From JAGGVT01 sp965369605 (GTDB taxonomy: Bacteria; JAJVIF01; JAGGVT01): a stretch of DNA of 18,445 nucleotides. Positions 8,298-15,116 of the stretch are shown in pieces. A program made the translations under genes and the position numbers. Location: the NCBI GenBank assembly GCA_965369605.1, contig CBDURE010000067.1:1-18445 (forward strand), read 5' to 3'. Every line of letters begins with the position of its first letter. Within the stretch, counting starts at the first letter, position 1. Under the pieces are notes generated by a model. That model saw only the letters and a program-made list of their open reading frames with translations. It was not told the DNA's origin and ran no database searches.

Positions 8298-9410
8298 ATG
8301 AAACGATTGACACCGCTTATTTCAATGACGCTGGCCATTATCGCTATTTGGGTGCTTTCATGCAGTATCCCGATGGTGCTGAACAGGGCATCCGCTGATG
8401 ACTCAGTGGCGCCGGATGAGTTCGCAAGCATCGTTGATTCCTTTTACCAGAACAGTTTGCATTTCACAACGGAGGGAATGCGAAGATGTTATGAAGCTGA
8501 AGATGGTTTCATGCAGATTACCGGAATCCCATACAAAGACCTTGGCTGCAAGAACTGCCATGCGAAAAATTGCGACACTTGCCACGCGAAGGAAACGGAA
8601 TCAGGCATGATTTTCAGCATTGAAAAAGCGAAAGACATGAGTACATGCCTGCCCTGCCATAGTCGGGAGCAGAAATCGATGTCGCTGGATGAACAGGCTG
8701 GAACGCCGGATGTTCATTTCGCTATGGGTTTCGAGTGCAGCACATGCCATACAGCGCAGGAAATCCACGGCACCGGAGTAACCCCTACAAGCATGCGCGA
8801 GCTTGGGTACATGCAGACCAGTTGCGAGGGCTGCCATTCGGAGGACGGCATTGGAACACCAGTTGACACAACAAAAAGAGCGCATAATGTCCATAAGGGA
8901 AAACTCGACTGCGCGGCTTGCCATGTATCAAACACGATGGCTTGCTACAATTGCCACTTCAGCAGATTCCTTGAGACTAAAAGCAAGGCGGGGAATTTCA
9001 TCGCCACTAAAGACTGGATGTTCCTAATCAATTATGACAACAAAGTAACATCAGGCACATTGATGACTCTTGTCCATGAGAACAAAACCTTCGCGGGATT
9101 CGGGCCGTATTTCACCCACTCGGTCATGAAAGAGGGCCACGATTGTGATGCCTGCCACGCCAATGAGGCGGTCATGATGATGAAAGAAGGGAAGAAAGTT
9201 CCGATTGCCAGATTCGAGGGCGATGACGTTGTTTTCTGGAAAGGAATAATACCGACAGTTGCGGAAAACATCGATTACCTTTTCCTCGACAAGAAGGATG
9301 ACAAATGGGTTGAGGTAGAAGATGCGGAAGATCCGCTTATTCAGTTTTTCTGCTACGGCTCACCGTTGACAGAAGACCAGATGAAAAAGCTTCAAATGCC
9401 GTTTAAGTAG
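8298..9410 (+). CDS. Octaheme c-type cytochrome, exported
   Basis: Electron-transfer protein of 370 aa acting outside the cytoplasmic membrane. The start at 8298 has GGAG at 8288-8291. Eight CxxCH heme-binding motifs begin at residues 84 (CKNCH), 92 (CDTCH), 117 (CLPCH), 147 (CSTCH), 176 (CEGCH), 205 (CAACH), 216 (CYNCH) and 283 (CDACH). There are exactly eight further histidines, enough for bis-His ligation of every heme. The hydrophobic N-terminus could be cut after ASA (residue 33) by signal peptidase I, or be lipidated at Cys22 in VLSC. No CxxCK or other catalytic heme motif is visible, so electron transfer is more likely than nitrite or hydroxylamine chemistry. No porin, quinol oxidase or cytochrome-maturation gene is adjacent, so the partner is unknown. 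I cannot assign it to a named octaheme family. A terminator follows. Confidence 0.88.
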   Translation: MKRLTPLISMTLAIIAIWVLSCSIPMVLNRASADDSVAPDEFASIVDSFYQNSLHFTTEGMRRCYEAEDGFMQITGIPYKDLGCKNCHAKNCDTCHAKETESGMIFSIEKAKDMSTCLPCHSREQKSMSLDEQAGTPDVHFAMGFECSTCHTAQEIHGTGVTPTSMRELGYMQTSCEGCHSEDGIGTPVDTTKRAHNVHKGKLDCAACHVSNTMACYNCHFSRFLETKSKAGNFIATKDWMFLINYDNKVTSGTLMTLVHENKTFAGFGPYFTHSVMKEGHDCDACHANEAVMMMKEGKKVPIARFEGDDVVFWKGIIPTVAENIDYLFLDKKDDKWVEVEDAEDPLIQFFCYGSPLTEDQMKKLQMPFK

Positions 9411-9480
9411 GAATTTCATTAATCCCTTGATTAGGCGGAAGCCGATGTTCAGGTGATTATTTCATAATTAAAAATCGTAG

Positions 9481-9512
9481 CCCGGGAATCCATTTCCCGG
9501 GTTTTCTTTTTT
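9481..9512 (+). terminator. Rho-independent terminator after the octaheme cytochrome
   Basis: Perfect 8-bp stem CCCGGGAA/TTCCCGGG (9481-9488 with 9494-9501), a 5-nt loop, then TTTTCTTTTTT. It lies 70 nt after the cytochrome stop. Confidence 0.85.
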
Positions 9513-9630
9513 CTTTGCTCAAACCGCGCCTGGAACGTTAGTGGCTGTAGGAAAACCCCGATAATTACCAATGTGTGTCATTCCGTAGCGAAGAGGCTGT
9601 CTCAAAATACACCAAAAATAAAGTAATTCG

Positions 9631-9655
9631 TCATTCCCGTGAAAACGGGAATCCA
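9631..9655 (+). repeat. REP-like palindrome, GAAA-loop form
   Basis: Starts TCATTCCCGT and ends ACGGGAATCCA: an 8-bp stem (9633-9640 with 9645-9652) closed by a GAAA tetraloop. It shares the TCATTC...GAATCCA frame with the two elements upstream of larE. Sequences of this form are common dispersed repeats in many bacterial genomes. Confidence 0.7.
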
Positions 9656-9735
9656 TTTTTCTTCTGATTAGATTAACATCCCAAAATAATGTATAATAAA
9701 AAAAGCAGATTTCAAATTGACAACGAGAACATGTT

Positions 9736-11046
9736 ATGGACTGGCGTGAAAGAATATCCGTGGACCCGGCTGTATGTCATGGAAAAGCCTGTATAAAAGG
9801 AACCCGAATAATGGTTTCGATTATACTGGACAACCTTGCAGCGGGTTTATCGGAAGATGCAATAATCAAAGAATATCCATCCCTGAAAAGAGAGGATATT
9901 CTTGCAGCAATTGCGTATACCACTGAGATTGCCCGTGAAGCGGATAAACTTATGTTTCCTTGTAACGCAATTATGAAAGAAAAAATCAAACCGGATCAAA
10001 TGACACCTTTGCAATTCATTATCTGGGAGCAAATTCAGTATTTCAGAAAAACATTAGATTCCTTGCAATCGAAACTAGAAACCAAAGAGCCATCATTTAG
10101 TTTGCTTTGTTTCGAAATTTCAAGTCAATCATATTATTTGTTATTGGCATGTTTTACTCTTATAAGTAATTTACGTTATCAAAAGGAGTTTTTTGAGAAG
10201 GAAGAATATAATGAGGTCGCACCACCAATGTGGTTAAGGCCAATAGTTGGTTTGATTCGAGTGATTTATGAACATGCTCTCATGTTACGCTATGTGTATA
10301 AAGGATGTAGTTATTCTGGTTCAGCCGACATTGATGTTATAACAAATTCAATCTATGATCATGTATTAGTGAAAATGGCTTATGAATATTTTAAAATGAA
10401 AGAATTGAAAAAACCAATTAACGATCCTAACGTGTTGGATGATCCTGAATTTGATGTTACATATAGAAGATTTAATAATCTAATGGATAGAATTAACAAA
10501 GAGATTGAATCAAGGAATATTAAAGTTCAAGATCATTTTGAGAATTACTTGCCAAAAAATATATTCCCTTTTCTTAAATCAAAATTTGGCGACAAGTTTC
10601 GTTCAAACGAAGTAGCATGGTTATCAACTGAAAGCCGTGATTTTTATAGAGATTTCATCAAGGAAGTTGAGAATTCATTTTTAAATAAAAAGGAAACAGA
10701 TATTGTGTATCCTGATGATTATGAAAAAGTATACCAAGAATTAATGGTTAGTAATATATTGAATGATATCTGCTCTGAAACCTTACATGCAGATACAAAA
10801 TATATATTCCAAACCAAAGAGTTCGATGCGTTTGTTAAAAAATCATTGGATTTATGGTCACCAGTAAGTATTTATCTACCTCTATTGATTAACGACATCA
10901 TTGCTCTACTCATCAAAGTATTTGATCTGCCAGATGATGAATTGAATCGGTTCAAGTCATATATGAATGATGAAGTACAACCCTATGCGCATTTTATTCA
11001 AATTGGTTTACAGCAAATGATCTTTAAAAAATATGCACCAAATTAA
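9736..11046 (+). CDS. DUF433 antitoxin-like N-terminus fused to a large AT-rich helical domain of unknown function
   Basis: Residues 1-72 are a DUF433 domain (pattern WRERISVDPA, CHGKACIKGTRI, LDNLAAGLSEDAI, YPSLKREDILAAIAY). DUF433 normally makes a free-standing protein of about 75-80 aa with a winged-helix-like DNA-binding fold, often the antitoxin beside a DUF5615 PIN-like toxin. Here the frame runs on for some 360 further residues. That part is mostly helical, with a block at 160-180 (RPIVGLIRVIYEHALMLRY) and a late SETLHAD motif near residue 350. These faintly recall DUF5677/HEPN-type proteins, but I do not claim a match. Composition drops from about 40 percent GC in the DUF433 part to below 30 percent after about 10050, unlike its neighbours. 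No PIN toxin follows. The SD is weak; the palindrome AACATGTT lies directly before the ATG. It is convergent with larC. Function unknown. Confidence 0.72.
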   Translation: MDWRERISVDPAVCHGKACIKGTRIMVSIILDNLAAGLSEDAIIKEYPSLKREDILAAIAYTTEIAREADKLMFPCNAIMKEKIKPDQMTPLQFIIWEQIQYFRKTLDSLQSKLETKEPSFSLLCFEISSQSYYLLLACFTLISNLRYQKEFFEKEEYNEVAPPMWLRPIVGLIRVIYEHALMLRYVYKGCSYSGSADIDVITNSIYDHVLVKMAYEYFKMKELKKPINDPNVLDDPEFDVTYRRFNNLMDRINKEIESRNIKVQDHFENYLPKNIFPFLKSKFGDKFRSNEVAWLSTESRDFYRDFIKEVENSFLNKKETDIVYPDDYEKVYQELMVSNILNDICSETLHADTKYIFQTKEFDAFVKKSLDLWSPVSIYLPLLINDIIALLIKVFDLPDDELNRFKSYMNDEVQPYAHFIQIGLQQMIFKKYAPN

Positions 11047-11117
11047 CAATTATAAGTAGTAGTTGAGTGTTTGGTAACACAAAATAGATGTATAAAAGTG
11101 AATAACGCATTTTTCAA

Positions 11118-12287
11118 TCAAGAAAACCCATCCATCACCGCATCACGCACCGCACCAAACGACAATCCCTGCTCATCCGCAATTCTTCTGATGTCGTCGT
11201 ACTCGGGTTTGTACTTCACGTGCTCCTCGTCGATTGTGCTTTTCTTAATACGCACGTCGCCGAAGCGGGTTTTGTGGGTTAGTATATCGCTTGACAGGCG
11301 GACTCGATTCTCTATTCGGATTCTGTATCCGCGGGTGGATGAATCGCGCAGGAGTATGAAACCGAGTTTCGATTCATCCCCGGGCGCGCACATTATCGAC
11401 AGTTTCACCCCCGGACGGTTTTTCTTCATCTGGACAGGCGTAACACAGACATCCTTCGCGCCCTCTGCGAGCAGTTTTTCAGTCAGCCAGCCGATTTCCT
11501 CCGGTGTCATGTCGTCGATGTTCGTTACGATTTCGCAAATCTGTTCGCGTATTCCGAAAGACTCCTCCGCCTTGCCGATAATCAGATAAAGGACATTCGC
11601 GTGGTCGAACTCTTTCGACCCCGCGCCGAATCCGGTCGATTCAACTGACATGGGCGGCATGAATCCGAAACTTGTCGCGAGCGTTTTTACAATCGCGGCG
11701 CCGGTCGGGGTGGTTAATTCAAAATCAGCGGGACCGCCGTAGCAGGGGATATTCTCAAGGAGTTTCGCTGTAGCGGGCGCGGGTACCGGCATTATTCCGT
11801 GAGCGCATTTAACAGTACCACCGCCGAGAGCGAGCGGAGCGGAATATATTTCCGTTATGCCGAGTTCATGAATAGCGATACACGCCCCCACGATATCGAT
11901 TATCGCATCCACCGCGCCGACCTCGTGGAAATGCACCTTTTCAACGGCGATTCCGTGAACGTCCGCCTCAGCCTCCGCCAGATTTCGGAAAATGTCGATT
12001 GCGTTTTTTTTCACAGCGTCATCAAGAGAACTCTTGTTAATAATTTCCTCAATCGTTGACAGGTGCCGGTGATGATGCGTTTCCTCAATATCAACGTTTA
12101 TTTTCGCTGCGGTTATTCCATTGCGGTTGACACTTTCACATGACAATTCATAACCATCCAGATTAAGCGATTTCAGTTTTGCAGCCAGCGTGTCAAACGG
12201 GAGTCCGGCATCCACGAAAGCGCCGAGGGTCATGTCGCCGCTGATTCCTGAAAAGGGGTTGAGGTATGCGATTTTTCGTTTTGTCAT
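11118..12287 (-). CDS. larC: Nickel insertion protein LarC, pyridinium-3,5-bisthiocarboxylic acid mononucleotide nickel chelatase
   Basis: Last step of nickel-pincer nucleotide (NPN) cofactor synthesis: CTP-dependent insertion of Ni into the dithiolated pyridinium nucleotide, in the cytosol. The 389-aa protein (DUF111 family) shows the N-terminal YLNPFSGISGDM block, a His-rich segment HHHRH at 71-75 typical of LarC, HFHEVGAVDAIIDIVG, LTTPTGAAIVKTLA, and the C-terminal half with TNIDDMTPE and RPG. The start at 12287 is chosen because the conserved N-terminus begins there and GAGG lies 8 nt upstream; a longer frame from a GTG at 12362 would overlap larB and add 25 unconserved residues. In lactobacilli larC is split by programmed frameshifting; here it is a single intact frame. 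It is the third gene of larE-larB-larC, 64 nt after larB. A weak hairpin (GTGTT/AACAC, 11067-11080) is the only terminator-like feature beyond its stop. Confidence 0.93.
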   Translation of the reverse strand: MTKRKIAYLNPFSGISGDMTLGAFVDAGLPFDTLAAKLKSLNLDGYELSCESVNRNGITAAKINVDIEETHHHRHLSTIEEIINKSSLDDAVKKNAIDIFRNLAEAEADVHGIAVEKVHFHEVGAVDAIIDIVGACIAIHELGITEIYSAPLALGGGTVKCAHGIMPVPAPATAKLLENIPCYGGPADFELTTPTGAAIVKTLATSFGFMPPMSVESTGFGAGSKEFDHANVLYLIIGKAEESFGIREQICEIVTNIDDMTPEEIGWLTEKLLAEGAKDVCVTPVQMKKNRPGVKLSIMCAPGDESKLGFILLRDSSTRGYRIRIENRVRLSSDILTHKTRFGDVRIKKSTIDEEHVKYKPEYDDIRRIADEQGLSFGAVRDAVMDGFS

Positions 12288-12351
12288 TTTAGTTGCCTCG
12301 AATAAGCATTCAAAAGGTAAAACCAGCGCTCCCGGCGTATGAATTCCAATT

Positions 12352-13095
12352 TCATTTTCCACTGTTAATCAACGCCGCCAGATATCCGGCGCTGAATCCG
12401 TTGTCGATGTTCACAACCGCCACGCCTGCCGAGCATGAATTCAGCATGGTAAGCATAGCGGCGTAACCGCCAAGCCCCGCGCCGTAGCCAATGGATGTCG
12501 GCACCGCGATAACCGGAGCCGCGATCAGTCCCGCGACCACTCCCGGAAGCGCGCCCTCCATTCCCGCAATCGCGACAACGACTCTCGCGTTTTCAAATTC
12601 GTTTTTCTTATGCAACAATCGATGGATTCCCGCTACACCAACATCGTTAATTCTGCGAACCTCATGCCCCATAACCTCGCACGTCCTCGCAGCCTCAGCC
12701 GCGACTGGAATATCAGCTGTCCCCGCTGTTAGAATGGGAATCGCGATTTTCGAGATAATCTCAACAGGAGCCAGTTCCATGAAAAGCGTGCGGGAATCGG
12801 CATCATGAATGAGCGATGGCTCCTCTTTTAATAAAAGCGCAGCCTGCTCATCGGTTACTCTGGTCATAAACAGGTTTTCTTCCCTGTCGCGGACATGGCG
12901 AATTATCTCAATCAGATGCTCCGGTTTCTTTCCCTCACAGAAAACAACCTCTCCGAATCCCTTTCTGAATTTCCTGTGATTATCGAATTTCACATCGCCC
13001 AGGTCGGCGTACGGCAAATCTTTCAATTGCTTAAGAACATCGTCAATCTCGATTTTGCCATCCTTGAAATCAGTCAGCATCTTTTTAATATTCAT
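12352..13095 (-). CDS. larB: Pyridinium-3,5-biscarboxylic acid mononucleotide synthase LarB
   Basis: First committed step of NPN cofactor synthesis: carboxylates nicotinic acid adenine dinucleotide and releases AMP, giving the biscarboxylic acid mononucleotide. The 247-aa protein has an N-terminal family-specific helical region (MLTDFKDGKI through the FDNHRKFRKGFGEVVFCEGK block). A C-terminal domain related to AIR carboxylase (PurE) follows, with ILTAGTADIPVAAEAA, INDVGVAGIHRLL, AGMEGALPGVVAGL and VPTSIGYGAGLGG. The start at 13095 is preferred over the ATG at 13101 because GGAG (13103-13106) then sits 7 nt away instead of 1. It overlaps the larE end by 11 nt, which suggests translational coupling. 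Confidence 0.93.
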   Translation of the reverse strand: MNIKKMLTDFKDGKIEIDDVLKQLKDLPYADLGDVKFDNHRKFRKGFGEVVFCEGKKPEHLIEIIRHVRDREENLFMTRVTDEQAALLLKEEPSLIHDADSRTLFMELAPVEIISKIAIPILTAGTADIPVAAEAARTCEVMGHEVRRINDVGVAGIHRLLHKKNEFENARVVVAIAGMEGALPGVVAGLIAAPVIAVPTSIGYGAGLGGYAAMLTMLNSCSAGVAVVNIDNGFSAGYLAALINSGK

Positions 13096-13924
13096 CCCCA
13101 TTCTCCTTCAGTGATTCATTCATCGAACCCGACCTGTATCCCGCAAGGTCAACGGTAACATATAAAAAGCCAGTCTTTTTGAATTCATCGATAATCGTGT
13201 TGCGACATTCCATGAGTTTATCCATCTGCTCCAGCTGGACTTCGATTCTCGCAATGTCACCATGATACCGCACTCTGAAATTACTGAAACCCAATTTAAA
13301 AAGAACTGCCTCGGATTTCTTGACGGCTTTCAATTTGGCAGTGTCAATCTCGGTGTAGTAGGGGATTCGAGTCGCGAGGCATGTCGATGACATCATGTCA
13401 GCGGTAGGCAAATCGAAATGCCTTGACAGTGTTCGAATTTCCGATTTCACAAGTCCCGCTTCCATAAGTGGAGATGAAACTCCGAGTTCAGCCAGCGCTT
13501 TTAATCCGGGACGGTAATCATTGGTGTCATCAGCGTTTGAGCCGTCAACCAGAATATCAAATCCCATTTGTGACGCCGCATCAATCAATTCCGTAAATAT
13601 TATTTTTTTGCAGTGATAGCACCTGTCGGGTGGATTTTCCACAAACTCTTTACTAAATGGATTAACCGTAACAGCTTTAAAATTCAATCCCATCGTTTCA
13701 GCGGTTTTTATCGCGATGTCTATTTCGAATTGTGGAACCAGCGATGTATCTGCTATCAGCGCAGGCGCGTTTTCCTGTCCGAGTTCTCGATTCACAATGA
13801 AAGCTAAAAACGCGCTGTCGACTCCTCCGGAATATGCAACAGCGACTTTTCCATGCGTTTTAATAATCCTGCATAACGCATCCAGCTTTGTTTCAAGCGC
13901 TTTATCGAGGTACTGCTTTTCCAT
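13085..13924 (-). CDS. larE: ATP-dependent sulfur transferase LarE
   Basis: Installs the two thiocarboxylate sulfurs during NPN cofactor synthesis: it adenylates the carboxylate and transfers sulfur. The 279-aa protein has the PP-loop ATP-pyrophosphatase motif AYSGGVDSAF (SGGVDS at 32-37), the LarE block NPPDRCYHCKK (Cys102, Cys105) and SSTCLATRIPY (Cys182). In L. plantarum LarE the sulfur comes sacrificially from one Cys near the position of Cys182. Other LarEs carry three Cys and a 4Fe-4S cluster that may supply sulfur. The Cys102/105/182 set could fit that second type, which is inference. The start at 13924 gives the usual LarE N-terminus but has no visible SD. A weak promoter (ATGACA 13964-13969, 17-nt spacer, TATATG 13941-13946) would give a nearly leaderless message. 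It is the first gene of the operon. Confidence 0.92.
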   Translation of the reverse strand: MEKQYLDKALETKLDALCRIIKTHGKVAVAYSGGVDSAFLAFIVNRELGQENAPALIADTSLVPQFEIDIAIKTAETMGLNFKAVTVNPFSKEFVENPPDRCYHCKKIIFTELIDAASQMGFDILVDGSNADDTNDYRPGLKALAELGVSSPLMEAGLVKSEIRTLSRHFDLPTADMMSSTCLATRIPYYTEIDTAKLKAVKKSEAVLFKLGFSNFRVRYHGDIARIEVQLEQMDKLMECRNTIIDEFKKTGFLYVTVDLAGYRSGSMNESLKENGDEY

Positions 13925-13963
13925 TGCATGTGTAATATAACATATAAAAACGAGGTGACAGAT

Positions 13964-14037
13964 TGTCATTCTGAACTTGATTCAGAATCCATTCCTTTTC
14001 GGCGGTAAGTGGATTCCGGGTCAAGCCCGGAATGACA
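13964..14037. repeat. Pair of inverted REP-like palindromes (BIME-like)
   Basis: Element 1 (13964-13991) runs TGTCATTC...GAATCCA with stem ATTCTGAA/TTCAGAAT and a 5-nt loop. Element 2 (14010-14037) runs TGGATTCC...GGAATGACA with stem ATTCCGGG/CCCGGAAT and a 5-nt loop. They are inverted relative to each other, separated by 18 nt, and share the end sequences of the element at 9631-9655. No associated REP-type transposase is present in the window. Confidence 0.7.
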
Positions 14038-14156
14038 TTTAACTTGCCTGTAATGATATTTAACTTACCCGGAATGACATTTAACTTGCCCGGAATGACA
14101 TTTAACTTAGCTGTAATGATATTTAACTTAGCTGTAATGACATCAATTTACCGGCG
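14031..14156 (+). repeat. Six-unit 21-bp tandem repeat
   Basis: The block AATGA recurs at 14031, 14052, 14073, 14094, 14115 and 14136, exactly every 21 bp. Two unit types interleave: AATGACATTTAACTTGCCCG and AATGATATTTAACTTAGCTG; the last unit is degenerate (AATGACATCAATTTACC). The first unit begins inside the right arm of the second REP-like palindrome, so the array seems to have grown out of that element. Confidence 0.85.
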
Positions 14157-14200
14157 TAGCATCAGCGTAATCACGGAATTTATATATAACTGCAATTGAA

Positions 14201-15088
14201 CTATTTCTTGCCCGGTTTCGATTTGCCTGATGGCTTTCTGGATGTCGACCGCTTGAGACTCCATCGGGAACGTCCAGCTTTTTTAGGCGTACTCTTTTTA
14301 GGAGTTTCCTTTTCATCAGGTTCAACAGATTTCGTATCTTCCTTTTGCGTTACAGAATCCGGTTGAGTTGAATCGCTTGCCTCATTTGTATCCGGTGGCA
14401 TATCATCAATGTCATCATAAAGCGGCGTACCCTTGAAATCATCAAGGGCGATGGATGCTGCCAGTGAGAATTTCTCAGGCTTCTTGGCGTCTGGTAACTT
14501 TTGCGGATTCTGCTTTTGTTGTGTCTCCATCGGAACTTTTGCAGGTTTCGCCTGCGTTGAACGTCCGCGTCGTGATCGGCTTGCGGGTTGTTTTGCCGGT
14601 CTGGCCTCTTTCGGTTTTTCCTTTTCCTTTTGCTTGGATGAACTTACCTGAGCCTTTGGCTTCTTCACAGGTTTCTTTTCCGGTTTGCTTTCCGGTTGAA
14701 GTTTGTCAAAGATGGAATCAGATGAAACGTGCATGCCATGCATGCCTTTCATTTCTTTGGAGATGTTTTCCAGTCCTTTTAAATCCTCTTCCATGGTCTG
14801 GTAAACGCCCTGGTCGATGAATCCCATTCTAAACGCGAGTTTCAAGAGAAGCAGAATGTCCAGTTGGATTTCAATTGTCTTGTCGAGTGCGTTAAGGAAA
14901 TCCTTTTGCGATTTTACACTGTCGCGTGTAATGGTTCTGAGAAGCAACATTGCTGTTGTGCGAAGTTCTTTTGCGAGTCCGTCCTTTTCAGCGTCCGGGA
15001 AATTCCGTGTTTCATGATAGGCCATTTCACAAAAGCCCATCGCCTTCTGCCATATCAGCAGATTTTCGAAGGGGTGTCGTAATAAAAT
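14201..15088 (-). CDS. Four-helix-bundle (S23/IVS family) protein with long basic Pro/Lys-rich tail; probable ATT start
   Basis: Residues 5-118 match the four-helix-bundle family first seen in 23S rRNA intervening sequences: FENLLIWQKAM, then TRNFPDAEKDGLAKELR, helix EIQLDILLLLKLAFRMGFI and a final helix. The usual S-IPSNIAEG loop is replaced by LLLRTITRDS. Family members occur alone or as the Avd subunit of diversity-generating retroelements; no reverse transcriptase is here. A tail of about 175 residues follows, rich in Lys, Pro, Ser and Arg, with an acidic patch (DDIDDMPPD) and a strongly basic, histone-H1-like end (residue run KKSTPKKAGRSR). The family motif begins upstream of any ATG/GTG/TTG that does not overlap the preceding gene by about 140 nt. 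AGGAG at 15096-15100 lies 7 nt before an in-frame ATT at 15088, so I place the start there (295 aa). It is the third gene after lon and the thioredoxin-like gene, 28 nt downstream of the latter. Confidence 0.68.
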   Translation of the reverse strand: MLLRHPFENLLIWQKAMGFCEMAYHETRNFPDAEKDGLAKELRTTAMLLLRTITRDSVKSQKDFLNALDKTIEIQLDILLLLKLAFRMGFIDQGVYQTMEEDLKGLENISKEMKGMHGMHVSSDSIFDKLQPESKPEKKPVKKPKAQVSSSKQKEKEKPKEARPAKQPASRSRRGRSTQAKPAKVPMETQQKQNPQKLPDAKKPEKFSLAASIALDDFKGTPLYDDIDDMPPDTNEASDSTQPDSVTQKEDTKSVEPDEKETPKKSTPKKAGRSRWSLKRSTSRKPSGKSKPGKK

Positions 15089-15116
15089 TGTCCTACTCCT
15101 GCCTGATGTATTTTTG

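Larger units (their letters stand above)
9411..9735. other. Intergenic region with terminator and REP-like element
   Basis: No gene. It holds the terminator at 9481-9512, a degenerate stretch around 9576-9610 (GTCATTCCGTAGCGAAGAGG followed by CTGTCTCAAAA) that may be repeat or insertion-sequence debris, the REP-like palindrome at 9631-9655, and an AT-rich leader with TATAAT at 9692-9697 before the DUF433 fusion gene. Confidence 0.6.

Noticed and set aside
9576..9612. Sequence CTGTCTCAAAA resembling an insertion-sequence terminal repeat
   Set aside because: No transposase, no matching opposite end and no target duplication seen; noted only as possible debris.
9736..9960. Free-standing DUF433 antitoxin with a separate downstream gene
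   Set aside because: There is no stop codon after the DUF433 part and no internal SD and start that would make a convincing separate gene; the frame is open to 11046.
11047..11117. Terminator between the convergent DUF433 fusion and larC
   Set aside because: Only a 5-bp hairpin (GTGTT/AACAC) without a T tract on either strand; too weak to annotate.
12288..12362. GTG start for larC overlapping the larB stop
   Set aside because: The conserved LarC N-terminus begins at the ATG at 12287, which has its own SD.
14031..14156. CRISPR array reading of the 21-bp repeats
   Set aside because: The units are contiguous with no spacers, and no cas gene is nearby.
14201..15088. Diversity-generating retroelement, suggested by the Avd-like four-helix bundle
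   Set aside because: No reverse transcriptase, template repeat or variable target gene is present in the window.
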